In this document: piece after piece, positions 37,814 to 46,308 of the stretch
How positions within the stretch are numbered: position 1 is the first letter of the stretch
How the letters are laid out: each line of letters starts with the position of its first letter
The notes under the pieces: generated by a model
What the model saw: only the letters and a program-made list of their open reading frames with translations
Told to the model about the DNA's origin: nothing
The model's database searches: none
Position numbers and translations under genes: made by a program
DNA from: Parvularcula sp. IMCC14364
GTDB taxonomy: Bacteria; Pseudomonadota; Alphaproteobacteria; Caulobacterales; Parvularculaceae
Reading direction: 5' to 3'
DNA length: 64,000 nt
NCBI RefSeq assembly: GCF_030758415.1
Contig: NZ_CP132334.1
Location: 62,001 to 126,000, forward strand

Positions 37814-37842
37814 ACCGGCGTTCTTTGAGCGCCGGTTTTTTT
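37814..37842 (+). terminator. rho-independent terminator of the OmpA-like gene
   Basis: ACCGGCG (37814-37820) pairs with CGCCGGT (37830-37836) around a 9-base loop, followed by a T-run. It lies 28 bp after the stop codon. Confidence 0.85.
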
Positions 37843-37847
37843 ATTGC

Positions 37848-38117
37848 TCAGAGTTCGGCTTGCCAGTTTTTGGCTATGTCCTGTCTGAGGGGCCGCAACT
37901 TTTTGATCTTATATTTGTGCCGCGCAATTTTTATCACTGGCGGGTGTTCTTCCTGACGATCAGGACAGCGTACTGCTGCCCCACGCCTGTTGCCCCCTGA
38001 GTTGAGCCAGTGGTTCAGATATCCCATGGCACCATCTCTGTTGACCTGTCTTTGGTGGATCAGCGCGTAGAAGCGCAGAGTACGGAAGTCAAAGCAGCGT
38101 ATATTCCGCTTGCCCAA
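37848..38117 (-). CDS. small basic hypothetical protein, TTG start
   Basis: 89 residues, no recognised family. The composition is protein-like rather than shadow-like: FDFRTLRFYALIHQRQVNRDG, then YLNHWLNSGGNRRG and KIARHKYKIKKLRPL. The likely start is TTG at 38117, preceded by AGGAC at 7 bases; an ATG-initiated form would begin at residue 31 (MGYLNHW). The pattern of Arg, His and aromatic residues suggests a nucleic-acid-binding or helical protein, but this is speculative. It follows the OmpA-like terminator in convergent orientation. Confidence 0.45.
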   Translation of the reverse strand: MGKRNIRCFDFRTLRFYALIHQRQVNRDGAMGYLNHWLNSGGNRRGAAVRCPDRQEEHPPVIKIARHKYKIKKLRPLRQDIAKNWQAEL

Positions 38118-38171
38118 TAAGATGTCCTGTCAGGGGATTGCACATATTGCCATGTCGGCGTCGACTAGGTC

Positions 38172-38834
38172 TTACGCGGCAACCCGTTCCAGAATACCAA
38201 TGCGCACACCATCAAATATATATTGTGTTGAAAGGGCCATCAGGAGCATGCCCAGCAATCGTGAGATCATGTTCATGCCGGTGCGACCTAAAGCATGTGC
38301 GATGCGCCCGGCAAATGCCATGATGACAAGTCCCGTGAGCAAGGTCGCATAGACAGCAGTCAACGCGCCCGCCTGAACTGCAACTTTCTCCGCTCCGCTT
38401 ATTCCGTCCTCACCGTTCATCAACAGCATGATGGTTGCAATCGCGCCTGGTCCTGCAAGAAGCGGCAAGGCAATAGGAAAGAATGCAATGTTGTCACGCG
38501 CTGAGGCTTTGGGTCCCGGGGTCTTGGCATCAAGTTCGCCTTCGGGTTCAAAGAACATCCGGAACCCCATCAGGAATAGAAGGATGCCGCCAGCTGTCCG
38601 GAAGGCTGCCATGGAGATGCCGAGATGGTGCAGCATCCCACTGCCAAGCAAAGCGAAGAATGTCAGTACACCCGCTGCAATCAGAGATGCTTGCAAGGCA
38701 ATGCGCCGTTGTTTCTTGCGGCTGTCATTCTGTGTTAGTGCAGCAAAAATGGGGGTCACCATGATCGGGTCGATCACAATGAAAAGCGTCACAAACGCTG
38801 CAACGAACGAAGAGAGGAAAGTTGAAAGCATCAC
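38172..38834 (-). CDS. MarC family integral membrane protein
   Basis: A 220-residue inner-membrane protein with about six hydrophobic segments. Family landmarks are FVTLFIVIDPIMVTPIFAALTQ near the N-terminus, then FRTAGGILLFLMGFRMF, and FFPIALPLLAGPGAIATIMLL with the conserved P-L-x-A-G-P-G. The C-terminal part has GRTGMNMISRLLGMLLMALSTQYIFDGV. MarC/UPF0056 proteins have no proven transport function; the old link to multiple antibiotic resistance was not confirmed. It lies 7 bp after the glycosyltransferase stop in the same direction, so the two are probably co-transcribed. Confidence 0.92.
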   Translation of the reverse strand: MMLSTFLSSFVAAFVTLFIVIDPIMVTPIFAALTQNDSRKKQRRIALQASLIAAGVLTFFALLGSGMLHHLGISMAAFRTAGGILLFLMGFRMFFEPEGELDAKTPGPKASARDNIAFFPIALPLLAGPGAIATIMLLMNGEDGISGAEKVAVQAGALTAVYATLLTGLVIMAFAGRIAHALGRTGMNMISRLLGMLLMALSTQYIFDGVRIGILERVAA

Positions 38835-38841
38835 TGATGAC

Positions 38842-40044
38842 CTAAGGCAGGAACGGATCTTCGATCATTTTCGCAGACCGTAACCAGAATTCTTCATCGA
38901 AGCCCGGTATTTCAAGATTGGAAATGAACTGACGGGCACCCGCATCCCAGGAAAAATTCATCGAGTGCGCCCGGCAGGCTTCCGGGTCACGTTTCTCCAG
39001 AGCAGTCATGCAGGCAACTTTCAGGTCTTCATCAAGACAGCCCGCACCTTCGGGTGCCTCTTCCATAATCTCAAGAGGTCCCCTTACAGGGAAGGCCGCC
39101 ACAGGCACGCCGCACGCGAGAGCTTCTACATTGACGAGACCGAACGTGTCTGTGCGAGACGGGAACACGAAAACATCTGATGCTGAATAATATTTGACCA
39201 GGTCTTCACCAAAATGTTTCCCGACGAAATGAGCCTCCGGATATTTCGCTTTCAGCTCTTCTTCCTGTGGGCCTGCGCCAACAATCACTTTTGAGCCAGG
39301 CAAATCCAGATCCAGAAAATCTTCAAGCGTTTTCTCCACAGCGATCCTGCCGACATAGGTGAAAATCGGCTTTGGCAAGTCAGCCATAATATCTGAAGGT
39401 GTTGGCTTGAATACAGTTGTATCGACCCCCCGACTCCAGAGCTTCATGTTCTGAAAACCACGATCCTCCAGCTCGGTCATCAGACCGGGCGTCGCGACCA
39501 TCATGGTCTCACCATATTTGTGAAAGTCACGCAGGAAGGCGTATCCCCAGTCTATAGGCACCTTGAAGCGCTCATGAGTGTATTCGGCAAAGCGTGTATG
39601 AAATGATGTCGTATACGGATAGCCACGGCGTCTGCAGAAACGACGGGCTGCACGGCCAATAGGCCCCTCGGTGGCAATGTGTATAGCATCCGGTTTGAAT
39701 TCATTGACGATTTTGGCCACTTTTCGGTTGGGAAAAAGTGACAGGCGTATCTCTGAATAGGTCGGCATGGGAACTGATTTGAAATCTTGCGGCGTGATGT
39801 AAATCACCTGGTTGCCCAGCGCCGTCAGGATATTGCCCAGTGTATCAAGAGTGGTCACCACGCCGTTGAGTTGCGGTTTCCACGCGTCAGTTGCGATAAC
39901 GACCTTCAAGCCACTTTGCGGATTTGGCATCGGAAACTTCTGCTTGGCCTTGGCCAGTCGCGCAACACCAGACCCTATCTTCTTGAGGGTGCTTTTACGT
40001 TTCTCAGGCTTGTCTGGGTCAGGCTGGTTCTGTTCTTCCATCAT
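38842..40044 (-). CDS. GT4-family glycosyltransferase (group 1)
   Basis: A 400-residue GT-B enzyme. After a charged tail of about 45 residues, the N-terminal domain starts VVIATDAWKPQLNGVVTTLDTL and contains HIATEGPIGRAARRFCRRRG and TSFHTRFAEY. The C-terminal donor domain has LWSRGVDTTVF, FTYVGRIAVEKTLEDFL, VIVGAGPQEEELK and the E-x7-E motif in FPSRTDTFGLVNVEALACGVPVAA. It resembles plant/cyanobacterial SqdX and actinobacterial mannosyltransferases, so a glycolipid product is plausible. The ATGATG start has no strong Shine-Dalgarno. Confidence 0.9.
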   Translation of the reverse strand: MMEEQNQPDPDKPEKRKSTLKKIGSGVARLAKAKQKFPMPNPQSGLKVVIATDAWKPQLNGVVTTLDTLGNILTALGNQVIYITPQDFKSVPMPTYSEIRLSLFPNRKVAKIVNEFKPDAIHIATEGPIGRAARRFCRRRGYPYTTSFHTRFAEYTHERFKVPIDWGYAFLRDFHKYGETMMVATPGLMTELEDRGFQNMKLWSRGVDTTVFKPTPSDIMADLPKPIFTYVGRIAVEKTLEDFLDLDLPGSKVIVGAGPQEEELKAKYPEAHFVGKHFGEDLVKYYSASDVFVFPSRTDTFGLVNVEALACGVPVAAFPVRGPLEIMEEAPEGAGCLDEDLKVACMTALEKRDPEACRAHSMNFSWDAGARQFISNLEIPGFDEEFWLRSAKMIEDPFLP

Positions 40045-40283
40045 ATCACCGCTTATGCTTGGTATGATTGTTTATGGGTCTTGCCCGTCTTTTGGAAGTC
40101 GAATTATTTTTGAGAGTGTAAGTATTAAATTCGAATTCAGGACTTGGAATATTAATCTATTTTTGATCATTTTATGGGCGTAATATTTCAATATAATCGG
40201 TAAATTTGGGATATTATCGCGAAATTATGTTGCGCTGCAAAAAGAGTTGGTGCGATCCTGATGGGTCTTCTAGCTTAATCTCA

Positions 40284-40364
40284 GACGTCTCTGGACGTCG
40301 ATGCCCTTTCTGGGCGTTTCCTCCCTATTAAACTGCCGCAGCCTCGTGCTGCGGCTTTTTTTTA
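40284..40364 (+). ncRNA. candidate small RNA or leader with three hairpins and anti-SD stretch
   Basis: Hairpin 1 pairs GACGTC (40284-40289) with GACGTC (40294-40299). Hairpin 2 pairs GCCC (40303-40306) with GGGC (40312-40315). An unpaired stretch then contains CCTCCC (40320-40325), complementary to Shine-Dalgarno sequences. Hairpin 3 is an intrinsic terminator: GCCGCAG (40336-40342) pairs with CTGCGGC (40350-40356), followed by eight T. The 5' end is not fixed. It stops 90 bp before the PBP start, so it is either a trans-acting RNA or a terminated leader. Exposed CCUCCC motifs between hairpins are typical of several alphaproteobacterial small RNAs. Confidence 0.5.
40336..40364 (+). terminator. 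rho-independent terminator
   Basis: A 7-bp GC-rich stem (40336-40342 with 40350-40356), a 7-base loop and eight T. It is the 3' end of the candidate RNA described at 40284-40364. Confidence 0.85.
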
Positions 40365-40455
40365 GGCTGTTTTGCTCACCGACAATACCACATTTTACGG
40401 GCCTTGCCGCTCGGATATTCAAACTCTTTTAACAGCTTGCGGCGACGGTCAGCCC

Positions 40456-42723
40456 ATGAGCCGCAAGCGCACGACGTCTGGCAAGGGGCGTTCCGGAAAG
40501 ACGATCAGGAAAAAGACGGTGCGTGCGCCGTCAAAGCGCCCTGCTGCCCGCAAGGCGACGGCAAAGCCACGCAAAAAAAATGTCGCTGCGGTTTCGAGAA
40601 AAACACCTGCACCCAAGCGGCGCAGCGCTCATAAGCGGCGTAAGCGCCCGAATGCCAAACGGCAGCAGCAGTGGTTCTGGTATGCTTTTCTGCGGTTCAC
40701 GGGGGCATTCCTGTACCGTGCGAGTTTTGTTGCTTTTCTGGGCTTCATCGCAGGTCTGGCAGGATTGCTTTATTTCTCACGGGATTTGCCTTCTGTCTCA
40801 GCTCTGGATGAGAGGCAGGTCCAGAACCAGATCACGCTTCTTGATATGGATGGCAACATAATCACTCACTATGGCAATGTTCACAGCAAACAGGTGCGCA
40901 TTGCCGCGTTGCCGCCGCATGTTGTGCAGGCTTTCGTAGCAACCGAAGATCGCAACTTTTACCACCATCTCGGCATCAACCCGCTCGCCATCGGGCGCGC
41001 CTTGCTGGTCAATCTGAAAAGCGGCGATATCCGGCAGGGCGGTTCAACAATTACCCAGCAATTTGCCAAGAATGCTTTTCTGACGCCTGAAAAAACGCTG
41101 AAGCGGAAAGTGCAGGAAATGCTGCTCGCCTTCAGGCTGGAGACAGCATATTCCAAGGATGAAATCCTCGCCCTGTATCTCAATAATGTTTATTTCGGTG
41201 CGGGTGCTTACGGATTGCGTGCGGCAAGTCACCGCTATTTTGACAAGGCCCCGGAAGGTTTGACAGTGGGTGAAGCAGCCATGCTGGCCGGGCTTCTCAA
41301 GGCACCGTCACGCTATTCTCCTTCTGCCAGTCCGGAAGCGGCGCGTGACCGGGCGCGTATTGTGATCCGGGCCATGCATGATGCAGGTTATCTGAGCCGT
41401 GATACGATGGAGTCCCTTCTGGCGGGCCCGATTGCGATACTGAACATGCGGAATAATCCTGTGCCCTACGCCACGGACTATGTCATGGCAGAGCTGCAGG
41501 ATGTTTTCGGTGCGGCGCGTGAAGATATTGTTGTGCACACAACGCTTGATGTAATGGCACACCGGAAAACAGAAAATTATCTGGAACGTTTAGCACAAAG
41601 GGACAGCCTGTTTACGGATGATGTTCAGATCGCTGCCATCACTATGGAGAGAACAGGGGCGATACGGTTACTGATCGGTGGCCGGGATTACGCTGCCAGC
41701 CAGTACAACCGGGCGCTGAACGCCGAGCGTCAACCTGGTTCAGCCTTCAAGCCTTTTGTCTACCTCGCGGCCATTGAAAATGGTATGCAGCCTGATGATA
41801 TTATACTGGATACACCAGTTCATATTGGTGACTGGCAGCCAGCCAATTATAAAGACAGGTATTATGGCAGCATTGAAATGCAGGAAGCGATGGCGCGCTC
41901 TCTCAATGCTGCTGTTCTTCATGTGCAGGAAGAAACAGGCAGAGACAGAGTTATCGCCGTTGCGAGGCGTCTGGGCCTGCGCGGTGATCTTGACCCGGGC
42001 GCGGCGCTTGGGCTGGGGGTTAATGAAACGACGCCTTTTAATCTGACAACGACTTATCTTCCATTCGCCAATGATGGTTATACAGCAGAGCCATACGCAA
42101 TTACATCCGTCTACAGTAAAGCAGGAAAATTGTTATACGCGCGGGAGATCAAGCCCTCGCGGCAGCTCATTGATGCTGAAACACACACTGCAATAACACA
42201 CATGTTGCGACAGGTTGTCACTAGCGGTTCAGGTCGGGCGGCGGCAGTGCCCGGTTATGTGGCAGCGGGAAAGACAGGCACAACACAGGACAGCCGGGAT
42301 GCATGGTTTGTAGGCTATACGGCTGGCCTGGTGGGCAGTGTCTGGCTCGGTAAAGACAATTATACTCCCATGGTTTCGGGTGTCGAGGCGATCAGCGGCT
42401 CGAATACACCAGCGACTATCTGGCGCGAGATGATGTATGCATCATTGAGAAACAGACCAGATACATCGTACACGCCATGGCAGCCACGCTCTCGCAACCC
42501 TGGCTTGCTGAGATGGCTTGAGCAGATGATGCGCTCTGAGGCAACACCCGAGAGCGTCATGGCTGAATTGCCACCCGAACCGGAGGTGCAAGTCCTGCCG
42601 CCACAAATGACAGATAACGCCGTGGCACCGCAACTGGTGGCCGGGCCGCAACCTCAATCCATGGATGACTTGCTGGTTGACGTCATGACGGCAGATGAGC
42701 AGGCCCAGCAACCTGATATATAA
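40456..42723 (+). CDS. class A penicillin-binding protein (PBP1A family)
   Basis: A 755-residue bifunctional peptidoglycan synthase. An unusually long Lys/Arg-rich cytosolic tail of about 75 residues precedes one membrane helix (about 85-110). The glycosyltransferase domain has EDRNFYHHLGINPLAIGRAL (catalytic Glu), GGSTITQQFAKN, RKVQEMLLAFRLE and EILALYLNNVYFG. The transpeptidase domain has S-x-x-K at Ser429 (GSAFKPF), S-x-N at Ser482 (SLN) and K-T-G at Lys606 (GKTGTTQ). I chose the ATG at 40456 (MSRKRTTSGKG) because the upstream extension crosses the sRNA terminator. The basic tail may bind membrane phospholipid or a cytosolic partner. Confidence 0.94.
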   Translation: MSRKRTTSGKGRSGKTIRKKTVRAPSKRPAARKATAKPRKKNVAAVSRKTPAPKRRSAHKRRKRPNAKRQQQWFWYAFLRFTGAFLYRASFVAFLGFIAGLAGLLYFSRDLPSVSALDERQVQNQITLLDMDGNIITHYGNVHSKQVRIAALPPHVVQAFVATEDRNFYHHLGINPLAIGRALLVNLKSGDIRQGGSTITQQFAKNAFLTPEKTLKRKVQEMLLAFRLETAYSKDEILALYLNNVYFGAGAYGLRAASHRYFDKAPEGLTVGEAAMLAGLLKAPSRYSPSASPEAARDRARIVIRAMHDAGYLSRDTMESLLAGPIAILNMRNNPVPYATDYVMAELQDVFGAAREDIVVHTTLDVMAHRKTENYLERLAQRDSLFTDDVQIAAITMERTGAIRLLIGGRDYAASQYNRALNAERQPGSAFKPFVYLAAIENGMQPDDIILDTPVHIGDWQPANYKDRYYGSIEMQEAMARSLNAAVLHVQEETGRDRVIAVARRLGLRGDLDPGAALGLGVNETTPFNLTTTYLPFANDGYTAEPYAITSVYSKAGKLLYAREIKPSRQLIDAETHTAITHMLRQVVTSGSGRAAAVPGYVAAGKTGTTQDSRDAWFVGYTAGLVGSVWLGKDNYTPMVSGVEAISGSNTPATIWREMMYASLRNRPDTSYTPWQPRSRNPGLLRWLEQMMRSEATPESVMAELPPEPEVQVLPPQMTDNAVAPQLVAGPQPQSMDDLLVDVMTADEQAQQPDI

Positions 42724-42725
42724 AA

Positions 42726-43478
42726 TCAGGCCGCGGCCTGAGAGGCTTCATCGCGCAGGTTTGTGCCATATCCATAGAGGCTGGCACCATTCAGTTTGAG
42801 CCAGTCTTCTGCTTCGATCCTGTCAGAGATGAGGGTGTCAACCGTTTGCCAAAAGGATGCTGAATGGTCCATGTGCCTGAGATGAGACACTTCATGGGCG
42901 ATCACATATCTGTACACGAATCGGGGAGCAAGAATAAGACGCCAGCTGAAAGAAATCGTGCCTGTCGATGAACACGAGCCCCATCTTGTTTTTGTGTCGC
43001 GCACGCTGATGCGTCGTCGTGTAACACCCAGCGCCTTGCAGAACTCGTCTGCCTGGTCGGAAAATTCCTTGCGCGCTTCACGGCGCAGCCAGTCATGGAG
43101 GCGCCGCCCCAGATGTGTCGGGTCACCGCCTACAATAATCTGTGATGGGGATGTGTGCGCATCGACACTGCGCCGCAGCGCAGGTGCGCTGATTATTTCA
43201 TGGCGCACACCGCGCAAGGGAATGGTGGCCCCCGCAATAAAGGGCTGTGCTGGCGGCGCGTCCGAAAATTGCTCCCGGATCCACTCCTGCCTTTCCTGTG
43301 CGAAGGCAAGGGCGGTCTTTTTCTGTCGTGCAGACGGGCAGGTGAGGAGAATGGCTGGTCGGAAAGGGTCTACTTTCAGAATTAAGCGTCTGGCCCTGCG
43401 GTTCACACGAATATCCACGGGAATTTCGCGGCCATTTACGATCATGACTGGGGATTGTGGCGGGGGGCGTCTCATCAT
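42726..43478 (-). CDS. YgjP/DUF45-type M48 metallopeptidase
   Basis: A 250-residue zinc metalloprotease. The zinc motif is IAHEVSHLRHMDHSASFW (HExxH plus a downstream His region). The preceding RDTKTRWGSCSSTGTISFSWRL is a hallmark of the YgjP/SprT-like DUF45 group. The N-terminal domain has VNRRARRLILKVDPFRPAILLTCP. I chose the ATG at 43478 because AGAGGGTAGA precedes it. An in-frame opening from 43610 would run into the mutS 5' end. It converges on the PBP gene with a 2-bp gap and is divergent from mutS. Substrate unknown. Confidence 0.9.
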   Translation of the reverse strand: MMRRPPPQSPVMIVNGREIPVDIRVNRRARRLILKVDPFRPAILLTCPSARQKKTALAFAQERQEWIREQFSDAPPAQPFIAGATIPLRGVRHEIISAPALRRSVDAHTSPSQIIVGGDPTHLGRRLHDWLRREARKEFSDQADEFCKALGVTRRRISVRDTKTRWGSCSSTGTISFSWRLILAPRFVYRYVIAHEVSHLRHMDHSASFWQTVDTLISDRIEAEDWLKLNGASLYGYGTNLRDEASQAAA

Positions 43479-43584
43479 TCTACCCTCTATCAGGTTGAAA
43501 TCAGGATCAAGTGATGCGCTGTTATAAACGCGCCCTTTCGACTCGCCTCTTGCCCACGTATAAGACAGGGTTATCGGAGGGTTT

Positions 43585-46308
43585 ATGGATGGAAGCGCAC
43601 AGCCCGGCAAAGTCGTAAAGCCGGTTACGCCGATGATGGCGCAGTATCTGGAGATGAAAACGCAGGCGGGTGACGCCTTGCTGTTCTTCAGGATGGGCGA
43701 CTTTTATGAGCTTTTCTTTGAAGATGCTGTCAAGGCCGCTGCGGCACTCGACATCACCTTGACACGGCGTGGGCAGCACAAGGGGGAAGACATTCCCATG
43801 TGCGGCGTGCCCTGGCATTCCCATGAGGGTTATCTGGCACGGCTGATCAAGGCTGGGTTCAAGGTGGCGCTGTGCGAGCAGACAGAAGACCCGGCTGAAG
43901 CGAAAAAGCGTGGTCCAAAATCTGTGGTCAGGCGTGAGATTGTCCGCTTCGTCACACCGGGCACGTTGACGGAAGAGACGTTGCTGGAGACACGCCGCAA
44001 CAATTACCTTCTGGCCCTTTCCGTCAATCGCGGTGACAACGGGGCCATAGCCTGGGCGGACTTGTCCACAGGTGAGATCATGACGCGACCAGTGACGCGG
44101 GATGATTTTGCGTCAGAACTTGCTGCTCTATCGCCACGGGAAGTTCTGTTGTCGGACAATTTAAGCGACGCCTGGCAAGGTTCCTTAAGTGATCTGCATG
44201 GCGATCACTGTCTGACGATGCAGGCCTCTACCGTTTATACCCTGCAGTCGGCTCAACGCACCTTGACTGACTTTTATCAGGTCAGATCACTTGATGCCTA
44301 TGGCGATTTTCAGGCCAGTGAAATCATGGCGATGGGGGCATTGGTTGCCTATCTGGAATTAACGCAAGCTGGCAAATTGCCGACGTTGAAGACGCCGCAG
44401 CGCACCGCGCGCACCGAGACAATGACGATTGATGCGGTAACACGTGCCTCGCTGGAGCTTGACCAGACACAACGCGGTGACAGCAATGGCTCTCTCCTGT
44501 CAGCGATTGACCAGACCGTTACGGGCCCCGGCGCACGCCATCTCAGTAGCTGGCTGGCACGCCCGCTAACTGAGGTTGAGAAAATTCGTGCACGCCAGCA
44601 AGCAGTACAGTATTTTCATGATGAGCCCGCGCAGCGGGAACAAATAAGAACCATACTGAAAAAAGCACCGGATATGCAGCGCGCCATCTCGCGGCTGGGG
44701 TTGGATCGGGGTGGGCCGCGTGACCTGGCAGCCTTGCGCGATGGTATCTTTCTGGCGGGTGAGTTAGGCCAGTTGCTGTCGCAGTCACTGCCGGAAACAT
44801 TCACCAACACAGCCGTACCAACCCACATTCACCAGTTGTGCGAGGGGCTGGCCGCAGTGCCGGAAACCACAGGCGCCCTGTGTGCGGAGTTACAAGAGGC
44901 GCTGGGTGATAACCTGCCGCTGCTTACGCGTGATGGTGGTTTTATTGCATCACGCTACGACGACACGCTCGATGAATTGATTCATCTGCGGGACAATGCG
45001 CGCAAGGTGATTGCGGGCTTGGAAGACAAGTATCGGCAGCAATCAGAAATCAAATCCCTCAAAGTCAAGCATAACAACGTACTGGGATATTTCATTGAGA
45101 CGCCGGTTGCCCAGGCGGAGCGTCTGACCGAGGGGGACAGCACGGGTGAGTTCATTCACCGTCAGACCCTTGCCAGTGCTGTGCGCTTCACAACCGTAGA
45201 ATTGTCAGAGCTGGATGCGAAAATCAGCCGCGCGCGCGATGGTGCTGTTGCCCGCGAACTGGAACTGTTCAGGGGACTTTGCAGACGGGTCGTTGAGTTG
45301 GCTGCAGAAATTTCGCTCATCGCTGAGGCTTTGGCCGATCTTGATGTGTTCACCGGGCTGGCGGAACTGGCCATCACGCAGAAATACTTCTGCCCGGTCG
45401 TGGATGACAGCCTCGCGTTTGAAGTGACTGGTGGGCGACACCCTGTTGTGGAACAGGCCCTGCGCCATGCACCCCAAAATGAGAATGCCCGTTTTATTCC
45501 CAATGACTGTGTGCTGACAAATGATGATCGGGCACAGTTGTGGCTTGTCACCGGTCCCAATATGGCCGGTAAATCAACTTTTCTGCGCCAGAATGCATTG
45601 ATTGCCATCCTCGCGCAGATTGGCAGTTTTGTCCCTGCGTCACAGGCCCGAATTGGCATCGTTGACCGTGTCTTTTCGCGTGTCGGCGCGTCTGATGACC
45701 TCGCGCGCGGGCGCTCGACATTCATGGTGGAAATGGTGGAAACGGCGTCCATTCTCAATCAGGCTACGGCGCGGTCTCTTGTCGTATTGGACGAGATTGG
45801 TCGGGGAACGGCAACATTTGACGGCCTTTCCATTGCCTGGGCAACGGCGGAACATCTGCATGATGTCAATCAGTGCCGCGGATTGTTTGCCACGCATTAT
45901 CACGAAATGACGGTTCTTTCCGAAAGACTTGACCGTCTGCAGAATGTTTCCATGAAAGTACAGGAGTGGCAGCAGGAAATTGTCTTCCTGCATGAAGTGG
46001 TGCCCGGGTCAGCCAACCGCTCTTACGGAGTGGCTGTGGCGCGGCTTGCAGGTTTGCCCGCATCCGCCGTCAAACGCGCGGAAGAGGTCTTGCGGTTGCT
46101 GGAAGAGGGCAAAGTGCACAAGCATGGCGGCGTTGACGCCCTGATACAGGAATTACCCTTGTTTTCTGCTGGGCCGCCAGTTGAAGGGGGGGCGGATTGG
46201 GGCGAACTTGCGGAACAGGTGCGTCAGGTGGAGCCGGATTCGCTGACCCCGCGTGAAGCCCTTGAGGCCCTTTATCAGTTGAAAGAAATGCTCCAGCAAC
46301 ATGAGTAA
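43585..46308 (+). CDS. mutS: DNA mismatch repair protein MutS
   Basis: A 907-residue mismatch recognition ATPase. The mismatch-binding Phe-x-Glu is in RMGDFYELFFEDA (about residue 38). Connector, core and clamp domains follow. The ATPase has Walker A GPNMAGKSTFLRQN (about residue 657), Walker B LVVLDEIGRGTATFDGLSIAWA and HYHEMT. A helix-turn-helix dimerisation region and a C-terminal tail finish the protein. GGAGGGTTT precedes the ATG. The last 8 bp overlap glnD, so the two genes are coupled. Confidence 0.97.
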   Translation: MDGSAQPGKVVKPVTPMMAQYLEMKTQAGDALLFFRMGDFYELFFEDAVKAAAALDITLTRRGQHKGEDIPMCGVPWHSHEGYLARLIKAGFKVALCEQTEDPAEAKKRGPKSVVRREIVRFVTPGTLTEETLLETRRNNYLLALSVNRGDNGAIAWADLSTGEIMTRPVTRDDFASELAALSPREVLLSDNLSDAWQGSLSDLHGDHCLTMQASTVYTLQSAQRTLTDFYQVRSLDAYGDFQASEIMAMGALVAYLELTQAGKLPTLKTPQRTARTETMTIDAVTRASLELDQTQRGDSNGSLLSAIDQTVTGPGARHLSSWLARPLTEVEKIRARQQAVQYFHDEPAQREQIRTILKKAPDMQRAISRLGLDRGGPRDLAALRDGIFLAGELGQLLSQSLPETFTNTAVPTHIHQLCEGLAAVPETTGALCAELQEALGDNLPLLTRDGGFIASRYDDTLDELIHLRDNARKVIAGLEDKYRQQSEIKSLKVKHNNVLGYFIETPVAQAERLTEGDSTGEFIHRQTLASAVRFTTVELSELDAKISRARDGAVARELELFRGLCRRVVELAAEISLIAEALADLDVFTGLAELAITQKYFCPVVDDSLAFEVTGGRHPVVEQALRHAPQNENARFIPNDCVLTNDDRAQLWLVTGPNMAGKSTFLRQNALIAILAQIGSFVPASQARIGIVDRVFSRVGASDDLARGRSTFMVEMVETASILNQATARSLVVLDEIGRGTATFDGLSIAWATAEHLHDVNQCRGLFATHYHEMTVLSERLDRLQNVSMKVQEWQQEIVFLHEVVPGSANRSYGVAVARLAGLPASAVKRAEEVLRLLEEGKVHKHGGVDALIQELPLFSAGPPVEGGADWGELAEQVRQVEPDSLTPREALEALYQLKEMLQQHE

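Larger units (their letters stand above)
40045..40455. other. intergenic region with small-RNA candidate
   Basis: A 411-bp gap between the divergent glycosyltransferase and penicillin-binding protein genes. The part near 40080-40220 is AT-rich and promoter-like. From 40284 three hairpins and a terminator follow, annotated separately. I see no protein gene. Confidence 0.5.
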
